Source: Aquifex sp964425585 (lineage in GTDB: Bacteria; Aquificota; Aquificia; Aquificales; Aquificaceae). From it: DNA of 32,150 bases. The first letter of the stretch is position 1, and every line of letters starts with the position of its first letter. A program made the translations under genes and the position numbers. The stretch is taken from positions 1 through 32,150 of the forward strand of contig CAYRMG010000013.1 in assembly GCA_964425585.1 (NCBI GenBank), in the 5' to 3' direction. Positions 14,904 to 23,477 of this stretch are shown in pieces. The notes beneath the pieces are model-generated. The model worked only from the letters and a program-made list of their open reading frames with translations, was not told where the DNA came from and ran no database searches.

Positions 14904-15805
14904 ACCCTCACCTCTATGTTGCTACTTTTTGAAAGTTCTTTTATAAAGTTATTTTCCTCCTTAAGGTTGAATTCAATGTCTTTTATAGGTTTTCCGAGAA
15001 TTTTGTTTATATCTTTTATAGAATTCTTAAGTTTTTTGAGTATCTCTTCATCATTTGACTCAAATTTTATGGAGAAAAAGGAGATAGATTTAGATGTAAA
15101 TAGGTGCACGTCCAGAAACTTATTTCCGAGAGGGATATGGATTGAGATTTTAAAGCCTTCTGAAACCTTAAAAAGTAAAAAAGCCTTTCTTTCCTCCCAC
15201 TTTACAGGTATCAAAATCCTTTCATAGTTGTTTTCAATAATGTATCTTTGTAGTAGCTCAATAAACTTTATCAACTCCTCTCTTTTTTCTTTTAGAGCTT
15301 TATACTTCAAGTCTTTCTTTATCTCTTCAAGCTCATCGTTTACGAGAGCTTTCAAGAGCTTCCTTTCATAAAATAATCCTGAGTTTTTAAAGGCTTTAAA
15401 ACTTAAAATTTCCTCCAAGGGATAGCCGTCCAGTTTATTGAGCAAACCTCCTATAAATTTGAGGGAGATATCTTTCTTAAAAGAAGCATTTACAACCTTT
15501 AAAGTAAGTGGGTTTAATTTTGTAAAAACAAGGGTAAGGGTTTCTCCTTTCTTTAGCGGAACGCTTAAGTTATTTTCCGCCTCAAGCTCATATCCGTTCT
15601 CAAGAAGGAGAGTAATCTTTCCGCCTTCATTTTTCAAAACCTGAGCTTTTAACGTTTTTGAAGAGAGAATAAAGTTTTTAAGAACTTCGGGAACCTTTCC
15701 GAGAAGTCTTATCTCAAGCTTTTTTGAGACTTTTGTCGTTTCCTGGGGCTTTCCGCTGAGAATAGCCTGCTCTAAGAGAATACCTTCTATTCTTCTTAGT
15801 TCCAC
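14900..15805 (-). CDS. FliK/YlqG-like protein
   Basis: This encodes 301 residues with no membrane segments. It has a beta-rich N-terminal half (LEAENNLSVPLKKGETLTLVF) and a helical then beta C-terminal half, with RILIPVKWEERKAFLLFKVSEGF resembling the FliK hook-length-control C-terminal domain. Pairing by four-base overlap with an FlhB-tail-like gene is the ylqG-ylqH arrangement. The start is a GTG at 15805 without a clear ribosome site. The FliK relation is an inference from pattern and neighbour; sequence alone is weak. Confidence 0.6.
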   Translation of the reverse strand: MELRRIEGILLEQAILSGKPQETTKVSKKLEIRLLGKVPEVLKNFILSSKTLKAQVLKNEGGKITLLLENGYELEAENNLSVPLKKGETLTLVFTKLNPLTLKVVNASFKKDISLKFIGGLLNKLDGYPLEEILSFKAFKNSGLFYERKLLKALVNDELEEIKKDLKYKALKEKREELIKFIELLQRYIIENNYERILIPVKWEERKAFLLFKVSEGFKISIHIPLGNKFLDVHLFTSKSISFFSIKFESNDEEILKKLKNSIKDINKILGKPIKDIEFNLKEENNFIKELSKSSNIEVRV

Positions 15806-15809
15806 ATTT

Positions 15810-15815
15810 TAAAAT
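15810..15815 (+). promoter_or_regulatory. Candidate -10 box before the 70-residue gene
   Basis: TAAAAT ends six bases before the ATG at 15822, with no Shine-Dalgarno site. The whole divergent gap to the minus-strand FliK-like gene is only 16 bases, so both promoters would have to reach into coding DNA. Confidence 0.35.
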
Positions 15816-15821
15816 TTATCT

Positions 15822-16034
15822 ATGGGGATGAGAGATTACGAGCTCTTATTAAAAGAGCTTTCGGAAGAGAATGTAAGATACCTTCCCCTTTACTATCTTA
15901 ATGAAGTTCTTGAAATGATACTTACTTCCGTTGAAAATATTCCGAAAGATACGGCTCTTGAGCTCCTTTATATACTTCGGGTGAATCCGGGAATCAGGGA
16001 GAAGGTGGATGAACTTTTATTTTTAATACAATAA
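15822..16034 (+). CDS. Small unknown helical protein
   Basis: This encodes 70 residues, predicted helical and acidic, with a Leu-rich middle and no cysteine. The start may be the ATG at 15822 or the one at 15828; neither has a ribosome site. It ends five bases before apgM. I do not recognise it. Its position opposite the flagellar-like pair could hint at a shared regulation but proves nothing. Confidence 0.6.
   Translation: MGMRDYELLLKELSEENVRYLPLYYLNEVLEMILTSVENIPKDTALELLYILRVNPGIREKVDELLFLIQ
16027..16032 (+). promoter_or_regulatory. Candidate -10 box for apgM
   Basis: TACAAT overlaps the stop of the preceding small gene and ends seven bases before the apgM ATG, which lacks a Shine-Dalgarno site. 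This fits a leaderless start. Confidence 0.35.
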
Positions 16035-16039
16035 ACTTT

Positions 16040-17260
16040 ATGGAGCTGAACGAGTTAATAAACAAAAATGGTTCAAAAATACTTCTCATAGTTCTTGACG
16101 GACTGGGAGGCCTGCCCGTAAAAGACGGAAAAACGGAGCTTGAACTGGCAAAAACTCCGAATCTTGATGAACTTGTTAAAAAGTCCGCCACCGGGCTTCA
16201 TATACCCGTTGATTACGGAATAACACCCGGAAGCGGTCCGGGACACCTCGGTATTTTCGGCTACGATCCTCAGAAGTATAAGATAGGGAGGGGAATACTT
16301 GAAGCATTGGGTCTGGGAATAGAGGTTCAGGAGACGGATATAGCAGTAAGGGGTAATTACGCAACCGCAAAGAGGGAGGGGAATAAGGTTATTATAGTTG
16401 ACAGAAGAGCGGGAAGAATACCTACCGAGGAAAATAAAAGGATTACTCAAAAAATACAGGAAGCGGTGAAGGAAATTGACGGTGTTAAGGTAATTATAAG
16501 GCCCGGGTTGGAACACAGGTTTGCGGTGGTGTTCAGGTTTCCCGAAAAGCTACCCCCCGGAAGCGATGCCATAAACGACACGGATCCCCAGCAGGTTGGT
16601 AAAGAACCCTTAGAACCGAGGGGTGAAAACCCAAACGCGGAAAGGGTTGCCGAGGTTGTGAAAAAGTTCATACAAAAGGCAACGGAAGTTATAAAAGATG
16701 AGCCAAGAGCCAATTATATACTCCTCAGGGGATTTGCCCAAAAGCCTCATATACCTACAATGGAAGAAAGGTTCGGATTGAGAGCCTGCTGTATAGCAGT
16801 ATATCCCATGTATAAAGGGCTTGCGAGTCTTGTCGGTATGGAACTCATAGAGTTTGAAGGAAACACAATAAAAGACGAGATAGAAGCATTGAAAAAGGTT
16901 TGGAATGAATATGATTACTTCTTTGTTCATATAAAAAAGACGGACAGCTACGGTGAGGACGGAAATTACGAAGGGAAGATAAGCGTAATTGAGGAGTTTG
17001 ATAAACATCTTCCCGATTTTCTTGGGCTAAAGCCGGACGTTCTTGCGATAACCGGAGACCACTCAACTCCCTCAATTCTGAGAGGACACTCATGGCATCC
17101 TGTGCCCCTTCTCATACATTCACCCTACGTTCTAGGGGGGACTTCCCACAGGTTTACCGAAAGGGAATGTCTTAAAGGAGAACTCGGTATACTGCCGGCG
17201 GTAAAGATTACCCAACTTCTTCTTGCAAATGCATTGAGACTGAAAAAATACGGGGCTTGA
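16040..17260 (+). CDS. apgM: Archaeal-type cofactor-independent phosphoglycerate mutase
   Basis: This interconverts 3- and 2-phosphoglycerate in glycolysis/gluconeogenesis through a phosphoserine and two metal ions. The 406 residues fit the ApgM family, shorter than the roughly 510 of bacterial GpmI. D20 in LLIVLDGLGG is a metal ligand, S65 in GITPGSGPGHLG is the likely phospho-accepting serine, and TGDHSTP (338-344) with the later HSWHPVP holds metal-binding residues. FVHIKKTDSYGEDGN is also typical. One base separates its stop from hpt. Confidence 0.93.
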   Translation: MELNELINKNGSKILLIVLDGLGGLPVKDGKTELELAKTPNLDELVKKSATGLHIPVDYGITPGSGPGHLGIFGYDPQKYKIGRGILEALGLGIEVQETDIAVRGNYATAKREGNKVIIVDRRAGRIPTEENKRITQKIQEAVKEIDGVKVIIRPGLEHRFAVVFRFPEKLPPGSDAINDTDPQQVGKEPLEPRGENPNAERVAEVVKKFIQKATEVIKDEPRANYILLRGFAQKPHIPTMEERFGLRACCIAVYPMYKGLASLVGMELIEFEGNTIKDEIEALKKVWNEYDYFFVHIKKTDSYGEDGNYEGKISVIEEFDKHLPDFLGLKPDVLAITGDHSTPSILRGHSWHPVPLLIHSPYVLGGTSHRFTERECLKGELGILPAVKITQLLLANALRLKKYGA

Positions 17261-17261
17261 T

Positions 17262-17795
17262 ATGAAAACTATTAGAGGAAGAAGACTCAAACTCCTAATA
17301 AAAGAGGAGGATATAAAGAGAAGGGTTAAGGAACTCGCAAAAGAGGTTGAGGAATCTTTTGAGTGGGAGGAGCCCATTGTTATTGTAGGTCTTCTCAAGG
17401 GGGCATTTATCTTTCTTTCGGACCTTGTTCGTTCCTTTGATAGGTTTGTGTTTGTTGATTTTATGCAGGTATCAAGTTATGGTCAATCAATGGAAAGCAG
17501 CGGAGTTATAAAGGTATTAAAGGATATAGATATGGATATAGAGGGGAAAGAGGTTTTACTTGTTGACGATATACTTGATACGGGACTAACCATGAAGGAA
17601 ATATACGAATTTTTAAAGCTCAAGAATCCCAAAAAACTCCTCACGTGTGTTTTTCTTGATAAAAAGGAAAGGAGGCGGGTGGATTTCAACGCTGATTTTG
17701 TAGGCTTTGAGGTTCCGGATAAATTTCTCGTTGGTTACGGGCTTGATTGGGGAGAATACGGAAGAAATCTTCCCGAGATTTACGTAGTTGAGTGA
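17262..17795 (+). CDS. hpt: Hypoxanthine phosphoribosyltransferase
   Basis: This salvages hypoxanthine (and probably guanine) with PRPP. The 177 residues fit the family length. VLLVDDILDTGLT at 98-110 is the PRPP loop, VGLLKGAFIFLSDLVR at 42-57 is the pyrophosphate-loop region, and FMQVSSYGQS is the flexible active-site loop. The C-terminal VPDKFLVGYGLDWGEYGRNLPEI is highly typical. It starts one base after apgM, so the two are co-transcribed. Guanine or xanthine preference cannot be read from the sequence. Confidence 0.92.
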   Translation: MKTIRGRRLKLLIKEEDIKRRVKELAKEVEESFEWEEPIVIVGLLKGAFIFLSDLVRSFDRFVFVDFMQVSSYGQSMESSGVIKVLKDIDMDIEGKEVLLVDDILDTGLTMKEIYEFLKLKNPKKLLTCVFLDKKERRRVDFNADFVGFEVPDKFLVGYGLDWGEYGRNLPEIYVVE

Positions 17796-17804
17796 ATACT
17801 CCGT

Positions 17805-17810
17805 TAAAAT
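17805..17810 (+). promoter_or_regulatory. Candidate -10 box for cysM
   Basis: TAAAAT ends nine bases before the cysM ATG in a 24-base gap after hpt. There is no Shine-Dalgarno site, and no good -35 is visible. Confidence 0.3.
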
Positions 17811-17819
17811 CTTCTTTAA

Positions 17820-18785
17820 ATGTGGGTATTAGGAGAGCACGATGAGCCTTATAAAAAGGCAAGGGACACGATACTAAAGCTTATCGGGAACACTCCCCTT
17901 ATCAGAATAAAGAATGTTCTACCCGAAGATATTCCGGAGAACATAGAAATTTGGGCAAAGCTTGAAAGCTTCAATCCCGGAGGTTCTGTAAAGGACAGAC
18001 CCGCACTCAGTATGTTCTTAGATGCACTAAAAAGAGGGATTATAAAAAAAGGAAAGACTGTTATAGATGCAACTTCCGGGAATACGGGCATAGCCCTTGC
18101 CATGGTAGGGGCAGCCCTCGGCGTTCCCGTTGAGCTTGCCATGCCTGCAAACGTGAGCGAGGAAAGAAAAAAAATAATAAAAGCCTTCGGTGCGAAACTA
18201 TACCTTACAGACCCACTTGAGGGAACCGACGGGGCTATACTCTTTGTAAGAAAGCTCGTTGAACAATATCCCGATAAATACGTTTACCTTGACCAGTATA
18301 ACAATCCTGCAAACTGGAAAGCCCACTTTTACTCAACAGGTATAGAGATATGGAATCAGACGAAGGGAAGAATAACTCATTTTGTTGCGGGAATAGGAAC
18401 AGGCGGGACAATAATGGGAACGGGGAGAAGGCTAAAGATTTACAATCCTGATATACAGGTGATAGGTGTTCAGCCCGCATATCCCTTTCACGGCATTGAG
18501 GGCTTAAAGCATATAGAAAGCTCCATAAAACCGGGTATATTTGACGAGACATTTCTTGATAGAACCATATTTGTGGAAACGGAAGACGCTTACTTTTGGG
18601 CTAAGGAGCTTGCAAGGAAGGAGGCGGTTTTTGTCGGCCAGTCTTCGGGAGCTGCCCTTTGGGCTTGTATAATTCTTGCAAGGGAACTTGCGAAAAAGGG
18701 GGAATCCGCCGTAATAGTTACCGTCTTCCCCGACGGAGGGGAGAAGTATTTAAGCACCGCTTTATTTTCCGATGAAAAAGATTAA
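17820..18785 (+). CDS. cysM: Cysteine synthase (O-acetylserine sulfhydrylase, CysM-like)
   Basis: This PLP enzyme makes cysteine from O-acetylserine and sulfide (or thiosulfate/other thiols for CysM). The 321 residues fit. K58 in NPGGSVKDRPA binds PLP, SGNTG at 86-90 is the substrate loop, and GIGTGGT at 191-197 binds the cofactor phosphate. The GSVKDRPALSM wording is closer to CysM than CysK. A cystathionine beta-synthase-like specificity is an alternative. It follows hpt by 24 bases. Confidence 0.88.
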   Translation: MWVLGEHDEPYKKARDTILKLIGNTPLIRIKNVLPEDIPENIEIWAKLESFNPGGSVKDRPALSMFLDALKRGIIKKGKTVIDATSGNTGIALAMVGAALGVPVELAMPANVSEERKKIIKAFGAKLYLTDPLEGTDGAILFVRKLVEQYPDKYVYLDQYNNPANWKAHFYSTGIEIWNQTKGRITHFVAGIGTGGTIMGTGRRLKIYNPDIQVIGVQPAYPFHGIEGLKHIESSIKPGIFDETFLDRTIFVETEDAYFWAKELARKEAVFVGQSSGAALWACIILARELAKKGESAVIVTVFPDGGEKYLSTALFSDEKD

Positions 18786-18791
18786 AAGATA

Positions 18792-18797
18792 TACAAT
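18792..18797 (+). promoter_or_regulatory. Candidate -10 box for the LapA-LapB-like gene
   Basis: TACAAT ends eight bases before the ATG at 18806 with no ribosome site between. It is the same arrangement as upstream of apgM, even to a similar ACAATAAA-n-TTTTATG context. Confidence 0.35.
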
Positions 18798-18805
18798 AAA
18801 GTTTT

Positions 18806-19912
18806 ATGGGTATGATGAAGGCATTGGGAGGACTGATTTTTGTAGCGTTTGCGGTAGCATTTACTTACTACAATCTCCAGCCCGGGGAGGTGAGGTTTTA
18901 CAATGTAAGCGTTAAATTACCTATGTTTCTTCTTGTATTCATCAGTGCAGGTCTCGGTTTCACGCTACCCGTCATTTATTACCAGCTCAAGGAAAGAATT
19001 CTCATAAGCAGGGAGGAAAAACTATACAGACTTCTTAATCTATTTTGGAGGGATTACCTCGGAAAAGCTTTTGAAATCTTAAGGAAATTCCTTACCGTTG
19101 AGGAATTCCTTCCCTTTTATATAAGAACCAAGAAGGAGTTCGGTGAAAGCCTTGATGTTCAACTTGACCTATACAACAAAGGTATAGCGGAAACGGCTTT
19201 GGCGGAACTGACTTTCAGGCATGACTTGGAAGAAGCGAAGATTCTCCTTGAAAATGCCCTCGGAAAGAATTATAAAAATCAGAGGGCAAGAAAGCTTTTA
19301 AGAAGTGTATATATGATTTACGGGGAATACGAGAAGGCGGAAAACCTCCAAAGGGAGGTTTTAAAGGAAGTTGAAAAAGAAAGAAAGGCAAAGGAGGAAA
19401 GAGTTCTTGCCTCCATTCTTGCGGAAAAGTATATGAAAGAAAAAGATGAGATAATTTTAAAGGAACTCTGGAATCTTCCGATTTCAAAAACTTCGGGTGC
19501 TCTCCTTTCCAGTATGGTAGGAGGAGGGGAGGTTTTTGAAGCGGCATACACCCTCGGAATACTTCCCGAGGTAATAAAGATTATGGAAGAGAAAAATTTT
19601 CTTACTCCTGAGCTCCTTAATCTAATTGAAAATTACAGGCATGCAATCCCCGACGAAGTAATGTATTACGTATACCTTAAGCTGAACATGAAGGAGAAGA
19701 TAGGAGAATTAAACATAAACCTTGAGGAACTAAAGAGGGTAATAGAGAAAGGCGGGGAATTCCTTGAATTTGTAAGGATATGGGAATGCGAAGAATGCGG
19801 AAAGGAATACACGGAATACAACAGCGTCTGTAGAAATTGCTTGGGTGTAAATACATACAGAATAAAAAGGGGGGAAAGAAGTGATAATAGACCATTTGAA
19901 AAGACAGGTTAA
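18806..19912 (+). CDS. LapA-LapB-type fusion: two TM helices, TPR-like repeats, zinc ribbon
   Basis: This encodes 368 residues. Residues 5-60 form two membrane helices separated by NLQPGEVRFYNVSVKLPMF, the layout of LapA (DUF1049). Residues about 65-310 are helical, TPR-like. The end is a four-cysteine ribbon, C328-x2-C331 and C342-x2-C345, followed by YRIKRG, matching the rubredoxin-like end of LapB (YciM). In E. coli, LapA and LapB are separate neighbouring proteins controlling LPS synthesis through FtsH turnover of LpxC. Here both parts are in one chain. The 3' end overlaps the next gene by 32 bases. Function in this organism is inferred. Confidence 0.75.
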   Translation: MGMMKALGGLIFVAFAVAFTYYNLQPGEVRFYNVSVKLPMFLLVFISAGLGFTLPVIYYQLKERILISREEKLYRLLNLFWRDYLGKAFEILRKFLTVEEFLPFYIRTKKEFGESLDVQLDLYNKGIAETALAELTFRHDLEEAKILLENALGKNYKNQRARKLLRSVYMIYGEYEKAENLQREVLKEVEKERKAKEERVLASILAEKYMKEKDEIILKELWNLPISKTSGALLSSMVGGGEVFEAAYTLGILPEVIKIMEEKNFLTPELLNLIENYRHAIPDEVMYYVYLKLNMKEKIGELNINLEELKRVIEKGGEFLEFVRIWECEECGKEYTEYNSVCRNCLGVNTYRIKRGERSDNRPFEKTG

Positions 19913-20462
19913 GTTTAAGGTTGTTTATCACGGCCCTGCCCTATCGGGCAAGACAACCAATCTCGTTCAAATAGCTAAAAAAAGGGGAGAAGATATTCTG
20001 TCCTTTAATACGAAGGATGAGAGAACACTGGTATTTGATATGTTTAAGGAAACGAGAAAGGTAGGTGACTTTACCGCCTCTTTCATTCTTTATACCGTTC
20101 CGGGACAACATATATACTCTGATATAAGGAAAATGGTTATGAGGGGTGTTGACGGTGTTGTGTTTGTCGTTGATTCCTCGGAAGAAAAGCTAAAGGAAAA
20201 TCTTGAGTTTGTAGAAATTCTTTCCGAGGACTTATCCATATACGGGAAGAATGTTGAGGATACACCTCTTGTTATTCAATACAATAAAAGAGACCTCGGG
20301 AATGCACTTCCCGTTGATGTTCTTGAAAAAGAGATAAATAAGTTCGGAAAACCTTCCGTGGAGGCAATAGCAATAAAAGGCAAAGGAGTTGAAGAAACCC
20401 TAAACGCTATTGTTGAGGAAATCCTGAAACACTTCGGGAGTTTGATAAATGATAAGCGGTGA
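19881..20462 (+). CDS. mglA: MglA-like small GTPase
   Basis: This encodes 193 residues. GPALSGKTTN at 18-27 is the P-loop, TVPGQ at 72-76 replaces the usual DxxG as in MglA/gliding-type GTPases, and NKRD at 135-138 is the guanine-specificity motif. MglA is a bacterial Ras-like polarity and motility switch. The start is a GTG at 19881 after AAGGGGGGAAAG; it lies inside the LapA-LapB-like gene. The stop lies 14 bases inside the next gene. No MglB (roadblock) gene is adjacent, so its regulator must be elsewhere. Confidence 0.88.
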   Translation: MIIDHLKRQVKFKVVYHGPALSGKTTNLVQIAKKRGEDILSFNTKDERTLVFDMFKETRKVGDFTASFILYTVPGQHIYSDIRKMVMRGVDGVVFVVDSSEEKLKENLEFVEILSEDLSIYGKNVEDTPLVIQYNKRDLGNALPVDVLEKEINKFGKPSVEAIAIKGKGVEETLNAIVEEILKHFGSLINDKR

Positions 20463-21834
20463 TTTAAAATCTCCTCAGGACCTTCTTGAGGTATTTTCGG
20501 GTATACCTCAAACTAAGGATGGGTATCTGAACATACTGAGCAGGGGATTGTTTCTGTCTCTGAAGATAAGCAAGAGTAAAGTTCTCGGATATTTCTCAAA
20601 TTACGAAGAGAAACCGGAGAATCCTATAAACGGTCTCGTGTTTATAATTTCCGAGCTTTTATCTGACACGGAGGGATACTTTTCCTTTGAGGAGATGACC
20701 GCTATAAGGGAATTCATTGAAGTAAACGAAGATATAGAGAGCTTGATTATTAAGTCAACCATACTTAGAAGGGAACTTGATGAGATGCTACCTCTAATCA
20801 TAACCACCAACGTTGTATTCAGGTCGGAGCTTGAGGAATACAACGGGAAAAGCCTCTTTAAGGTAATATCAGGCAGCGGGGATATTATTGATAATTTGAG
20901 AAAGTTGAAAAAAAGCATTGAAGAAGGAAAAGCGGAAATAAGCGAGATTAAAAAGATTGAAAGTGTTGAGGAAATAGGCCTTGATTATATACTTGAATCG
21001 GTTGATTACAAGCAGGTGAACCTTTTGAAGATACTCGGAAGCCTGAAGGCTTCCAACTTTACGGGTTTTGTCCACATTGAGGGAAACGAAAGGGAGATTT
21101 ACACATTCTTTAAAGACGGGGAAATTTTCGGGATATATCCCGTTACCGTTGATATATTTGATTACTTTATGGAATTCTACGGGGATTTTAAGGCAAGTGT
21201 TGTAAAAATAAACGATGACTTTGTTGATACGTTTGCACAGGCATTTATAGGAAAACCGATAATCTCCTCGGAGGGAAAATACATATCCCTCGGAAAGCTC
21301 TTTTTGACTTTGTTGAGCCTTAGAGAAAACGGGATAGCGAAAATTGTGAGCGGTAAAAATAATTACCTATACATATTCAAAGATGGAAAACTCTTTTCCG
21401 TTAAAAAGGAGAGAAAGTGGGAGGAAAACTACAGGGTGGTTTTCCCGAAAACCGATTACGTTTTCTTCTATAAGGATATATACATATGGAATGTGAATTA
21501 CCTATTTTACCTGTTTTTGTTGAACAAGATAAGAAACCTCATTCTGAAACATGAGATTACCCAAGCAAAAGAAATTCTCACTTACAGAGTTGCCCAGTTC
21601 CCGGCAATTTATCTTAAAAACGGAAAGGTTGACGCTGTAAGAACGCTTACAAAGAGAGAAGAAAGGAAACTTTTTAACATACTCCTTGAGGTTTCGGAAA
21701 TTGTAATAAAAACTGTGGGAAAGGAAACCTTTGAAAGTGAGATTGAGGAAGAGATAAGGCCTTATAAGGATATACTTAAAATCCTTAACCTGTCGGGTAA
21801 TATATTCTCCGAGGAAGTTCAAGAACAGGCATGA
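20449..21834 (+). CDS. Large unknown protein with two PATAN/DUF4388-like repeats
   Basis: This encodes 461 residues, no clear membrane helix, no signal. Residues about 193-231 (LKILGSLKASNFTGFVHI ... FFKDGEIFGIYP) and 283-320 (LFLTLLSLRENGIAKIV ... YIFKDGKLFSV) both show the pattern of a helix, a strand and an F-x-DG-x-L/I turn found in PATAN/DUF4388 domains. A weaker third copy may lie near 383-405. Such domains often go with MglA-type GTPases. The gene overlaps the GTPase gene by 14 bases and the ABC exporter by four, so it is a likely partner; that is an inference. Confidence 0.65.
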   Translation: MISGDLKSPQDLLEVFSGIPQTKDGYLNILSRGLFLSLKISKSKVLGYFSNYEEKPENPINGLVFIISELLSDTEGYFSFEEMTAIREFIEVNEDIESLIIKSTILRRELDEMLPLIITTNVVFRSELEEYNGKSLFKVISGSGDIIDNLRKLKKSIEEGKAEISEIKKIESVEEIGLDYILESVDYKQVNLLKILGSLKASNFTGFVHIEGNEREIYTFFKDGEIFGIYPVTVDIFDYFMEFYGDFKASVVKINDDFVDTFAQAFIGKPIISSEGKYISLGKLFLTLLSLRENGIAKIVSGKNNYLYIFKDGKLFSVKKERKWEENYRVVFPKTDYVFFYKDIYIWNVNYLFYLFLLNKIRNLILKHEITQAKEILTYRVAQFPAIYLKNGKVDAVRTLTKREERKLFNILLEVSEIVIKTVGKETFESEIEEEIRPYKDILKILNLSGNIFSEEVQEQA

Positions 21835-23477
21835 ATAACTTCAGGTGGCTCTTGTCCCAGGTAAAACCTTACACTCCTCTTATACTCCTTTCCTTTATAG
21901 GTTCCGCCGTTCAGTCCGCGGGAGCGGCATACGTAGCACTTCTTATAAAAAAGATTGTTGATAATGTGTTCATTCTTAAAAACCAGTCGGAACTCCTGCT
22001 TTACACCTTCCTTTTGATTTTGGGTGCGGTTGTTATGGAACTCGGTTTCTTTATATCTTCTTTTTCGCTTTCTTATGCCTCGGAAAAACTTGTAAATGAA
22101 CTCAGAAGCAACGTTTACGAAAAGCTTCTTAAAGTTCCGTTGAATTACTTTTTATACACCCATTCGGGAGACATCATATCCCGCATAGTAAGCGATATAG
22201 AAAACTTTAAGCAGATATTCAGTGAATACGTTCCCAAGCTGTTGAGGGAACCCTTTATCATAATTGCACTTCTCGGGGTTCTTGTATACAGGGATTTTGT
22301 GTTAACCCTTTTTATCTTCCTCTTGTTTCCTACCATGGCTCTTTTGACGAAATACTTTTCCGAAAAGAAGAAAAAGCATCTCAGCAATCAAAGAAAAAAT
22401 GTTTCCCTTCTTACGGAAACGCTTACGGAAACTTTTCGGGGAATAGAGAATATAAAGGTTTTTCTTGCAGAGAAGTTCTTCATAGAACGGTTTAGAAGTT
22501 TTCTTGAAATGCTTTTTAGGTCTTCCGTGAAGATAGACCTTTATGTATTGGGAAATACCGCAATGAACTACCTTTTCGGATACTTTGCGGTGGGACTAAT
22601 ACTTCTTGCGGGAGGATACAGGATAGTTCAGGGAAGTATAACAACGGGGGATTTTGTTTCCTTTCTTACAGCACTATTTATGATTCAAAAACCGATAATG
22701 GATTTTCAAAAGGCGGTTATGAATCTAAGAGGGTCGGCTCCCGTATTTGAGCGTATAAGGGAGCTTATAAATCTTCCCGAAGAAAAGGGTGGGAATGAGG
22801 TATTTGAGGGCTTGAAGGAAAAGATATCTTTTATAGACGTAAGTGTAAAGGTTGGCGATAAATACATCTTGAAGAATATAAACCTTGAGGTGAAGAAAGG
22901 GGAAAAAATCGGTATTAAGGGTCATACGGGAAGCGGGAAAAGCACATTTGTGAGAATAATTCCGAGACTTGTTGAGTATGAAGGGAGGGTTCTCTTTGAT
23001 GGAAGGGAGTTATCCCTATTTGACCTTATTTCCCTAAGGAAAAGAATAGGTTTCCTGAGCCAGGAAATTGTCCTGTTTAAGGGAACTGTTAGGGAAAATC
23101 TTCTCATAGCAAATCCGAAAGCTGAGGAAAGAGACATGATAAGGGCCCTTGAGCTCGCAAAGTGTGATTTTATACTTGAGGACCCTGAAGGTCTTGATAG
23201 GGAAATTGAGGAGGGAGGTAAAAACTTGTCGGGAGGGGAGAGACAAAGGCTCGCAATCGCGAGGGTAATACTAAAAAATCCCGAGATAATCATCCTTGAT
23301 GAGGCTACATCCGCACTTGATGAAAAAACGGAAAGGGAAGTTGTGGATAACCTGTTTAACCACTTTAGTGATAGAACCTTCTTCGTGGTTGCTCACAAAC
23401 CTTACAGTCTCAGTAAGTGCGATAGGATTGTTGAGTTTGAAAAGGGAACCTTAAGGGAACTTTCTCATTTTCCCTGA
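21831..23477 (+). CDS. ABC exporter, MsbA-like (fused TM and ATPase)
   Basis: This encodes 548 residues, a half-transporter. The N-terminal six-helix exporter domain spans about 1-310. The ATPase has Walker A GHTGSGKST (364-372), Q-loop Q411, signature LSGGE (466-470), Walker B IIILDEA (486-492) and an H-loop histidine in VVAHK near 522. Lipid A or other lipid export is suggested by the upstream LapA-LapB-like gene, but multidrug exporters look the same. The start overlaps the previous stop (ATGA). Family is sure, substrate not. Confidence 0.9.
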   Translation: MNNFRWLLSQVKPYTPLILLSFIGSAVQSAGAAYVALLIKKIVDNVFILKNQSELLLYTFLLILGAVVMELGFFISSFSLSYASEKLVNELRSNVYEKLLKVPLNYFLYTHSGDIISRIVSDIENFKQIFSEYVPKLLREPFIIIALLGVLVYRDFVLTLFIFLLFPTMALLTKYFSEKKKKHLSNQRKNVSLLTETLTETFRGIENIKVFLAEKFFIERFRSFLEMLFRSSVKIDLYVLGNTAMNYLFGYFAVGLILLAGGYRIVQGSITTGDFVSFLTALFMIQKPIMDFQKAVMNLRGSAPVFERIRELINLPEEKGGNEVFEGLKEKISFIDVSVKVGDKYILKNINLEVKKGEKIGIKGHTGSGKSTFVRIIPRLVEYEGRVLFDGRELSLFDLISLRKRIGFLSQEIVLFKGTVRENLLIANPKAEERDMIRALELAKCDFILEDPEGLDREIEEGGKNLSGGERQRLAIARVILKNPEIIILDEATSALDEKTEREVVDNLFNHFSDRTFFVVAHKPYSLSKCDRIVEFEKGTLRELSHFP

